Positions 27,801-42,800 of a stretch of 64,000 nt of DNA are shown in pieces (the stretch's first letter is position 1; each line of letters opens with the position of its first letter). A program made the translations under genes and the position numbers. The notes beneath the pieces were generated by a model that did no database searches, had not been told where the DNA came from, and was given only the letters and a program-made list of their open reading frames with translations. Origin of the DNA: Paraescarpia echinospica (taxonomy: Eukaryota; Annelida; Polychaeta; Sabellida; Siboglinidae); NCBI GenBank assembly GCA_020002185.1, contig CM034532.1, forward strand, positions 44,143,326-44,207,325. Direction: 5' to 3'.

Positions 27801-30800
27801 GCAAGGTGACACAGTCTGTCACAGCCTGCCTCAGCCTGGTCCTTGCGTACTGCCACCTTCACGTGGCCAATGTCTCCGTAAAAGTTGTCAGAGTTTGGCA
27901 GGAACGGTGTCATCAACTGCTGCAGACTATAGACACTGACGTGACATGCAGATTTGATGCCTGACACAGCGATGTACCACATCGACTCTGTCAACTCCGG
28001 TCCACAGCTCAACACACAGTGTCTGCAACCAACACAACACTACAACCTCAGGACGACCAAGCAGGGTGCCTGGAGCCCTCCATAAAGTACGCCACACTAT
28101 TAGTGGACTTTTTGAGACACCCACCCTTTTGTTAAGCTTCATAATGCTAGCATGTAAACCCCCTAAAACCGAGTTCATTTTGACTAAGACCTTCTCCTAT
28201 CACCTTATGTTTATAACTACTGTTATGACTATTAGGCTTCCAGTACTCATTACATGTATTGATTCATTGTTTACAAGCAACATGTAACTCTGTAAAAGTA
28301 TTACAAAACAATAGTACATTGTTGTTTTTGTTGGAATGTTATTGAAATCTACTAAAAATTTGCTGAACAATTATTTATATAATATATGATGGTCATCTCA
28401 ATTATGAGATGGTTCAAATTCAGAATTAAGATTTTATTCTAAATACTTTAGAAGAAAAATATGATTAAAGAGAGCGACAGACCTGATGCAGGAACAGCCG
28501 AGTCTAGAGAGAGACTCTGTGCACTGGGCGACACATTCCACCAACACATCCAACAGCTGCTTCAGCATGAACTCTACTGCTCCCTCCTCATCCACCAACA
28601 CTGTAACATTACAAAGATCAACCACTGTAACATTACACTGATCCACAACTGGTGAACTGCAGCATGAACTCACTAGCGACATGTAGAGTGACTTTGAACT
28701 CACTGGTGAACTGCAGGATGAACTCACTAGCGACATGTAGAGTGACACTGTACTCACTGGTGAACTGCAGGATGAACTCACTAGCAACATGCAGAGTGAC
28801 TTTGAACTCACTGGTGAACTGCAGGATGAACTCACTAGCGACATGTAGAGTGACTTTGAACTCACTGGTGAACTGCAGCATGAACTCACTAGCAACATGT
28901 AGAGTGACTTTGAACTCACTGGTGAACTGCAGGATGAACTCACTAGCAACATGTAGAGTAACTTTGAACTCACTGGTGAACTGCAGGATGAACTCGCTAG
29001 CGACATGTAGAGTGACTCTGTACTCACTGGTGAACTGCAGGATGAACTCACTAGCGACATGTAGAGTGACTCTGTACTCACTGGTGAACTGCAGGATGAA
29101 CTCACTAGTGACATGTAGAGTGACTCTGAACTCACTGGTGAACTGCAGGATGAACTCACTAGCGACATGCAGAGTGACTCTGTACTCACTGGTGAACTGC
29201 AGGATGAACTCACTAGCGACATGTAGAGTGACATTGTACTCACTGGTGAACTGCAGGATGAACTCACTAGCAACATGCAGAGTGACTTTGAACTCACTGG
29301 TGAACTGCAGGATGAACTCACTAGCGACATGTAGAGTGACTTTGAACTCACTGGTGAACTGCAGCATGAACTCACTAGCAACATGTAGAGTGACTTTGAA
29401 CTCACTGGTGAACTGCAGGATGAACTCACTAGCGACATGTAGAGTGACTTTGAACTGACTGGTGAACTGCAGCATGAACTCACTAGCAACATGTAGAGTG
29501 ACTTTGAACTGACTGGTGAACTGCAGGATGAACTCACTAGCGACATGTAGAGTGACATTGTACTCACTGGTGAACTGCAGGATGAACTCACTAGCAACAT
29601 GCAGAGTGACTTTGAACTCACTGGTGAACTGCAGGATGAACTCACTAGCGACATGTAGAGTGACTTTGAACTGACTGGTGAACTGCAGCATGAACTCACT
29701 AGCAACATGTAGAGTGACTTTGAACTGACTGGTGAACTGCAGGATGAACTCACTAGCGACATGTAGAGTGACATTGTACTCACTGGTGAACTGCAGGATG
29801 AACTCACTAGCAACATGCAGAGTGACTTTGAACTCACTGGTGAACTGCAGGATGAACTCACTAGCGACATGTAGAGTGACTTTGAACTCACTGGTGAACT
29901 GCAGCATGAACTCACTAGCAAATTGTAGAGTGACTTTGAACTCACTGGTGAACTGCAGGATGAACTCACTAGCAACATGTAGAGTAACTTTGAACTCACT
30001 GGTGAACTGCAGGATGAACTCGCTAGCGAAATGTAGAGTGACTCTGTACTCACTGGTGAACTGCAGGATGAACTCACTAGCGACATGTAGAGTGACTCTG
30101 TACTCACTGGTGAACTGCAGGATGAACTCACTAGCGACATGTAGAGTGACTCTGTACTCACTGGTGAACTGCAGGATGAACTCACTAGTGACATGTAGAG
30201 TGACTCTGAACTCACTGGTGAACTGCAGGATGAACTCACTAGCGACATGCAGAGTGACTCTGTACTCACTGGTGAACTGCAGGATGAACTCACTGGTGAC
30301 ATATCGAATGACTTTGAACTCACTGGTAACTGCAGGATGAACTCACTAGCGACATGTAGAGTGACTTTGTACTCACTGGTGAACTGCAGGATGAACTCAC
30401 TAGTGACATGTAGAGTGACTCTGAACTCACTGGTGAACTGCAGGATGAACTCACTAGCGACACACAGAGTGACTCTGTACTCATTGGTTAACTGCACGAT
30501 GAACTAACTAGTGACATGTAGAGTTAGTCTATACTCACTGGTGAAATGCAGGATGAACTCACTAATGACATGTAGAGTGACTCTGTACTCACTGGTGAAC
30601 TGCAGGATGAATTCACTAGTGACATGTAGAGTGACTCTGTACTCACTGGTGAACTGCAGGATGAACTCACTAATGACATGTAGAGTGACTCTGTACTCAC
30701 TGGTGAACTGCAGGATGAACTCACTAGTGACATGCAGTTACTCAGTACTCACTGGTGAACTGCAGGATGAACTCAACAACGAGGTCTGTGCAGAGGCCGC

Positions 30801-33800
30801 AGTACTGCTTGAAGTTGGCGAGGGAGCCCGAGTGCCAGTAGTTTTTGATCTGGTTGCCATGTCGCAGCCACTGCTGTAGCTTGGGCAGCAGCAGATGGTT
30901 GACACAGTACAGGGCAAAAGCAGCTCCTGCAATGCAATGCAACACACAGCTGTAGCAAGCAGCTCCACGTAACACTTATAGGTAAACAACAGGTAGCTCT
31001 AGGTAATAATAATTTTGATATATAGTAGTTCATTTGATAGTTCAATATGCGTTACATAAAATTCACAAAAAAATACTGTACATCAAAAATAAAAAAACAA
31101 GCTGTGCTAAAACAAATATAATTAACTGAAATGTAAAGTAATTAAATGTACTAGCAAAAATGTCCAACACCTGATCAAATGCCTTGGTAGATGACAAACG
31201 TAATAGTAATATTGACCAAATGTTAGAAAACACACAGCATCGTTACATAAACACTGACAAAGGTCGGAGAGAAGTTCACATCCTTTGATAGGCATTAGTC
31301 GTGAATGTAGAATTATCAAATAATATTCGTATAGCTATGTTATTGGCATGAGTATAGACATAGGCATTATTGTGTCAGTGTCTAACTCCATGTTGCAAAG
31401 TCTATGGTATAGGAGCCATTTTCCCGAAGTATTTGCCACGCGTGCGTAGTTCCTATGATCGTTAGGTTACGTTTTGCATATTACGCACACATAACGTTTT
31501 AAGTTCCTGAATGCCATATAAAGTTAGAATCTTGACATATATGGGGTATTATGAAAAGATATAGGGCTTACGTCCTATTGTAGGGGTCATTGACTAATCT
31601 TTGAAAGTTTGGCGCTTGAGATTCAAGCCATCTAAGAGGAAAACATTAACCTATCTGTATACATACGCAAGCTCAATTATAAGTAAATACATACACATAT
31701 ATATATATATATATATGCAAATAGTGAGCAAACTATTAATACTGAAATTTGCATAATGCCATATATCTGGGATCAGCCTGTTCACATGTGCATACAGTGT
31801 CATACCGATATAAAACATGCATGTGGGATCAGCCAACCACTGGTGTACACACACAAAACACACATGGAATCACAATGAAAGCTAAGGAAAATACATATGT
31901 ATTATATATATATATATATATTAATATAAAATAATATATTAACATTAATAAATACATAAAAAAATAATAACTAAAATGCATTATATAGCTTTTTATATAT
32001 ATCAAAATAAATAGCTGGCACTAACCGGGTATCTCTGCAGCTGAGCGGAGTAGATCAAATAGAGTCTGCAGTATCTGGGGCTGGTAGTTGCGAGTGCAGG
32101 CAGACACGGTGTTAGTGAGGCCCTCCAGAACCAGGAACCACACTCGCAGTACCCCCGTAGGCTTGTCTAACTGCCCTAGAGGTGTCGCCCTGTACCCTGA
32201 CTCTGCCCCATCTTCACTGCCCTTGGGGGTTACGTCTCCGGTGCCATTGCGGTGACCGTGTGGTGCGCGGCCCGGTGGTGCAGTCTCCGTGGGGGTCACA
32301 CCAAAGGTCGCGTGGAAGGATGACATGTCAAAGTTGAGGATGACTGGATCAACGCAGTACGGACTCGCGGTAGTCCGGATCCTGCAATGTCAACAAATCA
32401 ACGTACCACAAGTTTCTGTGTGTAATATGCTCTAAATATGCATTTTTTTTTCTTCAAATCTGACAGAATTTTGATATCACCATGTAATATGCACCCCAAC
32501 ATCATAGCATAAACCCCCAATTTCCCTGAAACCAGTCGTTAAGACAAACAGTGAAATTTGTGTTGTTCCTCCTTGTTCCCTGTACAGGGCTGCTGACAGG
32601 AAGATGGAGTGAGGGGGCTGCTGACAGGAAGATGGAGTGAGGGGGCTGCTGACAGGAAGATGGAGTGCAGGGACTGCCGACAGGAAAATGGAGTGAGAGG
32701 CTGCTGACAGGAAGATGGAATGAGGGGGCTGCTGACAGGAAGATGAAGTGAGGGGGCTGCTGACAGAAGATGGAGTGGGGGGCTGCTGACAGGAAGATGG
32801 AGTGAAGGGGCTGCTGACAGAAAGATGGAGTGGAGGGGCTGCTGACAGGAAGATGGAGTGGAGGGGCTGCTGACAGGAAGATGGAGTGAAGGGGCTACTG
32901 ACAGGAAGATGGAATGGAGGGGCTGCTGACAGGACACAAAGAATGCAAACTAAAACACGAGTAGTGCAACAGTAGAGGAGTTACACCTCACCCCTGTACA
33001 AGGGAACATTGAGAAACGTGTCAGCTGTGGGGCTAGGATGCTACAGTACCTACCTGTCTACATCACTGATGACTGGACAACTAGGCGTGCTCCACATGGA
33101 GCCAGGATGCTCCAGTACCTACCTGTCAGCATCACTAATGACTGGACAACTAGACATGCTCCACATGGAACCAGGATGCTCCAGTACCTACCTGTCAGCA
33201 TCACTGATGACTGGACAACTAGGCATGTTCCACATGGAGCCAGGATGCTCCAGTACCTACCTGTCAGCATCACTGATGACTGGACAACTAGGCATGCTCC
33301 ACATGAAGCCAGGATGTCCCAGTACCTACCTGTCAGCATCGCTGATGACTGGACAACTAGGCATGCTCCACATGGAGCCAGGATGCTCCAGTACCTACCT
33401 GTCAGCATCGCCGATGACTGGACAACTAGGCATGCTCCACATGGAGCCAGGATGCTCCAGTACCTATGTGTCAGCATCACTGATGACTGGGCAACTAGGC
33501 ATGCTCCACATGGAGCCAGGATGCTCCAGTACCTACCTGTCAGCATCACTGATGACTGGGCAACTAGGCATGCTCCACATGGAAGCTAGGATGCTCCAGT
33601 ACCTACATGTTAGCATCACTGATGACTGGACAACTAGGCATGCTCCACATGGAGCCAGGATGCTCCAGTACCTACCTGTCAGCCTCATTGATGACTGGAC
33701 AACTAGGCATGCTCCACATTAAGCCAGGATGCTCCAGTACCTACCTGTTAGCATCGCTGATGACTGGACAACTAGGCATGCTCCACATGGAGCCAGGATG

Positions 33801-36800
33801 CTCCAGTACCTACCTGTCAGCATCACTGATGACTGGGCAACTAGGCATGCTCCACATGGAAGCTAGGAATCTGCAGTACCTACCTGTCAGCATCACTGAT
33901 GACTGGGCAACTAGGCATGCTCCACATGGAGCCAGGGTGCTCCAGTACCTACCTGTCAGCATCACTGATGACTGGACAACAAGGCATGCTCCACATGAAG
34001 CCAGGATGCTCCAGTACCTACCAGTCAGCATCACTGATGACTGGACAACTAGACACGCTCCACATGGAGCTAGGATGCTCCAGTACCTCCCTGTCAGCAT
34101 CACTGATGACTGGACAACTAGGCATGCTCCACATGGAGCCAGGATGCTCCACATGGAGCCAGGATGCTCCAGTACCTACCTGTCAGCATCACTGATGACT
34201 AGACAACTAGGCATGCTCCACGTGGAGCCTGATGCTCCAGTACCTACCTGTTAGCATCACTGATGACTGGGCAACTAGGCATGCTCCACATGGAAGCTAG
34301 GATGCCGCAGCAGTGCTGTAGATAGCCCAGAGCCGGCAGACAGAGACTCTCTGCTGTCACTTCTGTCACGTCACTACCCGAGTCGGAGTTGTCATTGTCA
34401 TCACCGTCACTCTCTCCTGTCAAACATACGCCATTAGTCTCAAGGCAGTCACAAACATTAACATAAAACCAAGTACAGGAAAATTTAGGTTGAAATAAGA
34501 ACTTTTGTAAGCATTCCTTTATCGTGGGCATGTCAAGGAAAGTTAGTCATTTATTTATTTAAGAATGGAAATAATTCTACCAACACAACCATTTATAAAC
34601 TGAAGACCTACAGGACACGTGCAAATCATTAATGAAATCAAGAATAAATAAATAGTCCTTTGCAATGTAGCATACATCCCAGTAAAAACCAGTTCAAAAT
34701 GCACTAACAATTTTTAAAAACATTTAAAATAAGACATAATTTATGCTAAATAAATCAAAGTTCTAAGTGTGATAAAAAACTTTAAAATGCTTGTTAAAAA
34801 GTCAGTAGAAATTGACTAAAATATAATAAATATGTAAATAAAAAATAATTTAAAAGATCAATTCCATGGATTCATATAATGCTTTCTTATTTTTAATTAC
34901 TCAGCTCCAACTCTCGCCACTGTTAACGGTCAAGTGCGCGCAGAGCATCGACGTCAGCATTGCAACGTAACGTACGATCTATGCGTTGTAGGTCCACACT
35001 CAATGCCATCGGCAGTCATTTGCGGTCGACCCTTATATGTCATCACATCTGTGTCCACGGCGAAATAGTTGTCAATTGCTCGCTGAGCGGGTGCATCGGG
35101 TGGCATACAGAGCACATGCCCGAATAGACTCCATCTTGCATTTATGACAGCTTTGTTGATGAGACGGCATTGGCAACGGTGGTACAGTGCCTCGTTAGAA
35201 ATGCGATGTGGCCAACAGATGCCGATGATCTGGCATGATGATGGTGGTATGCATCTAGGCAATCTAGTTCTGATTTCATAAGTCCCCATGTACCCATTTT
35301 GTACGCCAACACGGGCACAACGAAAGGTGCGTGTGGCCATAGCCGCAGCTGTAGAGAGATCTCTGATCACCTAAACCAGTGTCCACAGCTTGCGGAAGGT
35401 GATGTTGGCCAGCTGCTTTTGGCGAGCGACGTTTTCGGCTTCACCGAGGAGGGACCCAAGTTTGCATGTCATACGCCACTCTTCCTGTATGCAGTCAACA
35501 TGTCAGTTGATACTTGTTCATTCTGTTTTTGACACGTTGATCATTAGCGACCACTCTGCCAAGCAAGCTGGCACGATACGCTCGATCTCGAGAAGAACTG
35601 GCAAAGTCCATGTCGTCGGTAGGGTGGCATTGGCCAGTGGACATGTCGGGAGGCGCGATCGAAGGTCACGGAGTGCTGTTTTAAGGTACACAGTGAATAA
35701 CACTGGGCTGAGGCTGTCGCCTTGCGGTGTACCGATGGATGTCGCGAATGAATGACAATCGCCTGCTGAGAGATGCGACTTGAGCGAATCAGGACGGAGG
35801 CGATTTATCTGCAGTTCCGACTCGCTCAGGAATGTTTGTAGCGTATCAAGCAGCTTGTTGCAACATATGGTGTTGAAGATGCGACTTAGGTCAATACTGA
35901 GAAATTCGATTGACACGAGCTGATGCTGCGCTTTAGCACAGAGCCAACGATAGCCGAAGACTACATCGGCCGTTCTGCGTCCGCATCGGAATCCCGAATG
36001 CGACGGCAACAGGTAGTCATCAACTTTCGGGGCGATCCTCGACAGAATGATGAGACAGTGTCTTTCGGACTACTGATAGTAAAACTATCGGACGCCCACT
36101 CGTTAGTGGACCTATCGGTCTGCCTGGTTTCTGTATCAATATAAGTACACCTTTGCCTAGGTCGAACAGTTCTGGTTATTCTCATGCCACTATGCTGTTG
36201 TATTATAATTACATAAATGCATCACACTGTTTAACAAGATTTAACAAGATTGCCAACCAGAGAATTAACTCTAGGTGGCAGGTGGACAAGGAAGCCCTTT
36301 GGCTTATCGAGAGTCCGACCCTTTTATCTATGTGTATCCAGCCCGTCTGAGGTATGTGTCGATTTTATTTTTAAACATATTCACGCTACTAGCACCCACA
36401 CAATCAGCAGATAATCTGTTCCATTCATTTACAGTCCTTTGTGAGAATGAGAACTTTCTTACATATAATCTACACTGCTCCTTTGCTAATGTAAGTCCAT
36501 GCCCTCTAGTCCTTCTATCTTTCTTAACTGAGAAAAAAATATTTCTATCAATATTTTCATAACCCTTCAATATTTTAAACACTTCTATCTGATCTCCTCT
36601 CAATCTCCTGGTCTCTAGTGTTGTTAAACCGCATTTTTTTAGGCGTATATCGTAACTAAGATCCCTCAGTTTTGGTATCATTTTAGTTGCTCTCCTCTGC
36701 ACTCTTTCTAACATATCTATGTCCTTCCTGCGATATGGCCTCCATGCTTGAATACAATATTCTAAATGAGGCCTAACTATTGTTTTGTACAGCGGTATTA

Positions 36801-39800
36801 TTAGCTCTTTTTCCTTATACGTTATGTTTCGCCTAATTAATGCAAGGATTTGATTTCCCTTTGAAGCTGCAATTCCGCACTGCTCTGAAACCTTCATATC
36901 AGCACTAATGGTTAACCCTAAGTCCTTTTCTTTTTCAGTAGTACTTAGTACAGTACCCCCCATTGTATATTCTAACTCTTCGTTCCCATGTCCTGTGTGG
37001 AGGCATTTACATTTCCCAAAATTGAACAGCATTTGCAACTTTTCAGACCATTTGATCAACCTGTCAAGATCATCTTGTAAATGCTGTCTATCTCCATCAC
37101 TTTTAATCCTTCTAAACACTTTTGTATCATCCGCAAATTTCAACACCTTGCTTGTTATTTCATCATCCAAATCGTTGATATATATTAAGAATAATATAGG
37201 TCCTAATACTGATCCCTGTGGTACCCCACTCAATACCGATTTCCAGTTTGAAGCCACCCCATCAACTACTACACGTTGTCTTCTGTCAATCAGCCATTGT
37301 TCTATCCAGTTTATTATACCATTTCTTATGCCATGGGCCTTTAGTTTAAGCAGTAATCTTTGATGTGGTACTTTGTCAAAAGTTTTTTGAAAATCTAAGT
37401 AGATGATATCTACTGGTGGTCCCTCATCTACCCACTCAGTGATGTCTTCCAAAATACAACATATTTGTTAAGCATGACCTCGCTTTTAAAAACCATGTTG
37501 AGATGGGTTCATCCAGTTATGTTTAACAAGAAAATCCACCATGTGATCTTTAATTAGTCTTTCTAATCATTTACAAATCACTGATGTTAAACTCACTGGT
37601 CTATAGTTCTCTGACTTGTTTCTCGAACCTTTTTTAAATAACGGTATAATGTTTGCTTCTTTCCATTCTAAAGGAACCACTCCCTCTTCTAATGACAAGT
37701 TGAAAACTGCTGCAAGCGGTATGCTAATTTGTTCTACAATTTCCAATAGTAGTTTGGGTGGAATACCATCCACTCCAGGTGATTTATTATCCTTCATAGC
37801 CCTTATTTTCTTACCTACCATTTCCGGGGTTACAATTAATTGTCCTAAATAGTCTGGATCTGCCCCCTTGAACTTAGCCTCTGGTACTGGCAGTGAACTA
37901 ATATCTTCCCTGGTAAACACTGAACTAAAGTACTCATTCAGGTCTTCTGCCATTAAGAATCCCTCTGATATTATATTTCCAGCACTATCTTCTAGGGGAC
38001 CGACCTTATCTTGAACTTTCTGTTTGCTTCGAACATACGCATAAAAACTCTTGCTGTCATGTTTTATATTACTAGCTAATTGTTGTTCATAGCTTCTCTT
38101 TGAATTTCTAATTTCAGCTGTAAGTTGGTTAAGTGCTTCTTCATTTCCAGTACATCTATATGATTTCCACATCTTTTGTTTATACTTAATTTTTTTAATG
38201 GCTTCTTTCGATAAGTGTTTCTTTTTGAACCGTTTTCCTTGTTTTTTGAAGGGTACAAATTTATCGACTATGCACTTAATTTCACTCTTTAATATATTCC
38301 AGCATTCTGTTGCCGTCTTATTTTTCAGTGTGTTATTCCAGTCTATCTTTGCTAAATATTTCCTCATGTCCTTATACCTTCCTTTGTGAAAATTTCTCCT
38401 ATACTGCTTTTTACTATTCCTTTCTGATTTTACTTTGATGGTAAAGTGTATCTGGTTGTGATCACTGCTCCCCAGTGGCTCACATATCTTGACATTGTCA
38501 ACTAATTCATTCTGTGAGGACAAAACTATGTCTAACACATTCTCACCCCTGGTTGGTTCTAGCACATGTTGAGAAAGGAAAGTATCTTGAACTAAAACTA
38601 AAAACTTGTAGTCCTCACTCCCCATACTTTGTAGAGATTTCCATTGTATATGCCTGTGGTTAAAATCCCCCATAATAATACAGTCCCGTTTGCTTACTTC
38701 CCTTATAGCGTTTTGTATTTTTCATTCTCTTCTATGCTTATGTTTGGACTTCGATAAACTAACCCAACTGTTAACGTTGAGTTACCTGTAACTATGTTAC
38801 ACCAAACAGCTTCTTCGCAATCTGCTTCTCTTTCTAATTTTATTTCATAAGCCTGGATAGATTCTTTAATATATAAAATAACTCCACCTCCCTTTCTTCC
38901 TATTCTATCTTTTCTAAACATTACATATCCTGTTAATCCCAATTCGGCATCTGATATATCGGTGGTGGTCCAGGATTCGGTTATACCTATTATATGAGGG
39001 TCAATATCTTCTACCATAATGTTTAGTTCATTTCTTTTGTTTACTATACTCCTTGCATTTAAACACACACATTTATATCCAGCTTCAGAAGAGTTTTCCG
39101 GACTATTATTTGCTGATTTATTTGTGCTGTCTTTATCTTTGCCTTCATTTTCAGGCTTTTCTGTGAGTCCCCCCTGCGAATCTAGTTTAAATAGATGCAA
39201 CCTGTCCCACTGTCAGCAGATCGCAGCAGGTTCTCTGAGAAAACTGCTGCCCCCTTTCCACTAAGATGGAGGCCATCTCTCATGTACATATCTTCCCTCC
39301 CAACAAAGTATCCCCATAAATCTGTGAATCCCACTCCCTCTTCTTCACACATCTGCTCAACTAGTGCGTTGATCGCCATCCTCTTGCAGTTTCTATACGT
39401 TGCCTCCCTTCCTCCCATTACTGGCAAAATTCCTGACAGAATAACCTGTTCAACTCTCGTCTTCTTTAGCTTCCTCACTAACTGTCTATACTTCTGTACT
39501 ATCGCAGTTGTCCCCTCCCGGTCTGCATTATTTGTTCCTACATGTACCAGTATAGACCCCCCCTTGCCATGTCCCAATACCTTCTCTACCCTGTCAGTTA
39601 CATGTTCAATCCTAGCCCCCGGTAAACAAATAACGACGTCCTTCCCCTCGCTCAGTGTCTTGTCCGTCTTTCTCATAATGGAGTTGCCCATAAACACCCT
39701 CTCTTTCCTCATTGCCCCCTCAATCACTGTTAAATCACCAAATACTGGCAATAGTTTTGTTTATTCTGCAACAACGCATGACCTCTGCCGCTAGTTGCAA

Positions 39801-42800
39801 TGACATGTGACTGACCCCAACCCCCCACGTGGATGTCAATCAATCTTGTCTACCACAACAAGTGGCCCTTCATAACACGATATCATTAGGCATTTGTCAT
39901 TACAAATACCAATTGTAGGGCCAACTTTGGGGGGAATCTCAATAATAGAAGTGTCTGTCAAATTGAGTTGAAATAAACAACCTGCCAACTTTTTATAAAA
40001 ACTACAATACTTACAAAGCTATAACTTGGCATATGAACTCGACTTGTGTTAATGCAAAATTGCTCGGTTTTACGTTTGGTGAAGGGGTCGTGCCAAAAAT
40101 GCAGTACGGATTTTTCCTGTCTTTCAACATTGTAGCAACATTTTTATGAAGCTGTAGCAAACTTAACATGCATTTGTTTACAAAAAAAAACCGTCTGAAT
40201 GTCAATAACATATTTGTACTTACAAAGATACAAACTTTTCTTTCAGGGAATTTCTCAAAATGAAATAAAATGCCATTTTAGAGTGATTTTTTAAATATAT
40301 TTTTTATTTGTCTTTAAATGCATTTAAATATCACTAAACAACATGACAAATTTATTCTTTTTGGTCTCGAGTACTGTTTAATATGTTAGGAAGTCTGATA
40401 ATTTTTTATTTATTTTTAGTTTATCTTCAAAACTTGTATGAATTTTATTTAAATCAAAACAAGCATGTCATTAGCACCATTACTACCTTAATTAATGAAA
40501 CTCTGTGTATGAAATTAACATATATTATGAATGCTTTTATGAACTACAATACCTACAAAAATGGTCTACTGAGGCCGCTAAAGAAGGTTTGACATTGCCA
40601 TTAATGTTCATACACAACCCTCACCTGTGCCATGGACATATTTCTGCAAACACAAGATGCAGTCGACAGCAGCATTGGAGAATACAGAGACATTGTCTGT
40701 GTTGAGGAAGACATCAAACACATCAAGAACATTCGCGATGTGATGTTGCCTGACCTCGTTCACTTCCTCATTCGCTGTGTATTCTATTTTCACTGCCCGA
40801 AGAGCTCCAAACAGCGATCGCCATCCGGAGTGCATTTCCGTGGAGCAAGCTTCTACGAGCTCTCCGATAGAACAGATGACCTGACAGGACACAAGAGAGA
40901 TTGGAGACATTGTAGGCAGTCTTCACTGATGGGAGGGACACATCATAGACAAGTGCAGCTTGTTGCTTTTGAGAAAGCATCAGAAAATAAATATTATTCA
41001 CAAATTCTGATTTTCAGTAGAAGTGTTCTAAACTACAGTAGAACCTTGCTTTAAAGGTCACCCTGGAACAGTCCCAAATTAGTTTTGTTCCAGTAAGATA
41101 TAGGTTAAGTTAGTCCCGCTAATAAGTAGTTTTGCCCAGTCCCAAGGCTGACCTAAGTAGGAAGGTTCAACTGTAGTTTAAAGTTGGTTTTATTTTATTA
41201 GAGGTTTCTTTCTGAAAGACATATCTGCATTATACCAAGTGCCCCCTCATGCACACAACTATTGCAGCCTAAAATGTGGCATATCACCCGGAAATTGGGT
41301 TCGTCACAATATTATGAAGGAGAATAGCCATTTCATATTATCAATTTTTAATAAGCCAATATCTATTCTTCTTAAATCTTGTTAAACTTCAATAGGTTAA
41401 AATAATGCATGCAAAAGCGTAGAAAGTAGCCACCAGTAACCTATTACCAAGAATGCTACTAAGGACAATGCAAACAAATAGTTTAGCTGATAATGAATAT
41501 AAAACTGATAATTTATTTTACTGATATTTTAAATTAATAAACTCTTGTGGTATTACTAATTTGTGTGATACCTCAACCATCTGTTAGCCTAATAAATCCC
41601 CCAATAATAGAATGAGACTTCAACATTTCAAAAGAACTAAGACAATACTTGCTATTTGATATATGCAGTTTGGCCATTGTATAATTTATGGCCTGCCACA
41701 GCAAACTGGGTGTTAAAGGAAATAAAAATAAGGCATTAGCTAAAATCCTTTTTCCATGTGTACACACAGTTTAACCTTGTATGTAACATTTGACAACACT
41801 AAAAAAATACAGAAAAATACATTTGTAGCATAAATTCGATTTTAAACCCGTCTGTGTAGCGATTCCCGCGGAAAATAAAATTTAATGAGCTAGGCGATCA
41901 CGAGGTATCGGGACGTCACTTATGACCCACACTCGCATCAGGCCGACCCTTTCCATGCATTCAGAGCATGTTTACAAGTATAGCTTTTGGTCAAAACGAG
42001 CGTCAGAATAAGTTATTGTGCAATATTCCGATGAAATACAAACACTAGTCATCATAGAGGAACAAACAGTTATCTTACCGTTCCACATGAATCAAATTTT
42101 ATTCAAAACAATGAATGCGAATGTGCCTACAAGTCGACTAGGTTTCGCCGAGCTTGGGCTCGTTTTCAGAATAATTATATCGAATGCAACCAACGAGAGA
42201 TAATCTACACCAATAAACATACATAGCAAACATATATCGTATCCAGCTACAGAAAGTAACGTGTATAATCTCATAATATCACTAGAATATCGATGTATGA
42301 AGGAGTTGTTCAATTTATCATAACATCTTAAATCAGTCAGTGAATTTCTATCGGTCTTGTTAGCTCGGTTGGTAAAGGCGTTGGTTCCTTAGCTTTTATT
42401 TTGCAATCGGGCGACGCCGGTTCAAACCTCACACCAAACCATTGATTTTTTTACACTTTTTTTGTTTTATGTTTTCACGAAGTAATATAAACCAAATCAT
42501 TTTTATACTATGATGCACTGTTTATAAATATTTTGGTAGTAATTATTTATTCGCCACAAAAATGAAAATATGGGAATTATGTAACGAATTTTCTAAATTT
42601 TATTCATCCAAACAAATATAATGTAATGGATATATAATTTATTAATTGTATATATATATTGTACGGTAATATATTGTAATTATATATGTGAAAACAAATG
42701 GTGATCTGTCTGGATAAATAAAATTTAGAAACATCGCGTTATATATAATTACCATATTTTCATTTTTGTGGCGAATAAATAATTACTACCAAAATATTTA

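Larger units (their letters stand above)
36300..39760 (-). mobile_element. CR1-clade LINE, nearly full length with a few breaks
   Basis: Minus strand, in order: ORF1 (39182-39751), overlapping ORF2 (39200 down to 36328). ORF2 has an APE endonuclease part, a reverse transcriptase part and the CR1-type C-terminal region ending in a NMFKNKIDTYLRRAG motif. Breaks are a one-base-type frameshift near 38700 and stops plus a frameshift between 37567 and 37452. Inserted in an ARFGEF3 intron, same strand as the gene. Confidence 0.9.

Noticed and set aside
28434..30497. 687-codon minus-strand open frame and shorter plus-strand frames
   Set aside because: Produced by the 54-bp tandem array; every unit repeats the same 18 codons and the frame does not continue from exon 11.
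33009..34254. Long frames on both strands
   Set aside because: Artefacts of the 69-bp minisatellite.
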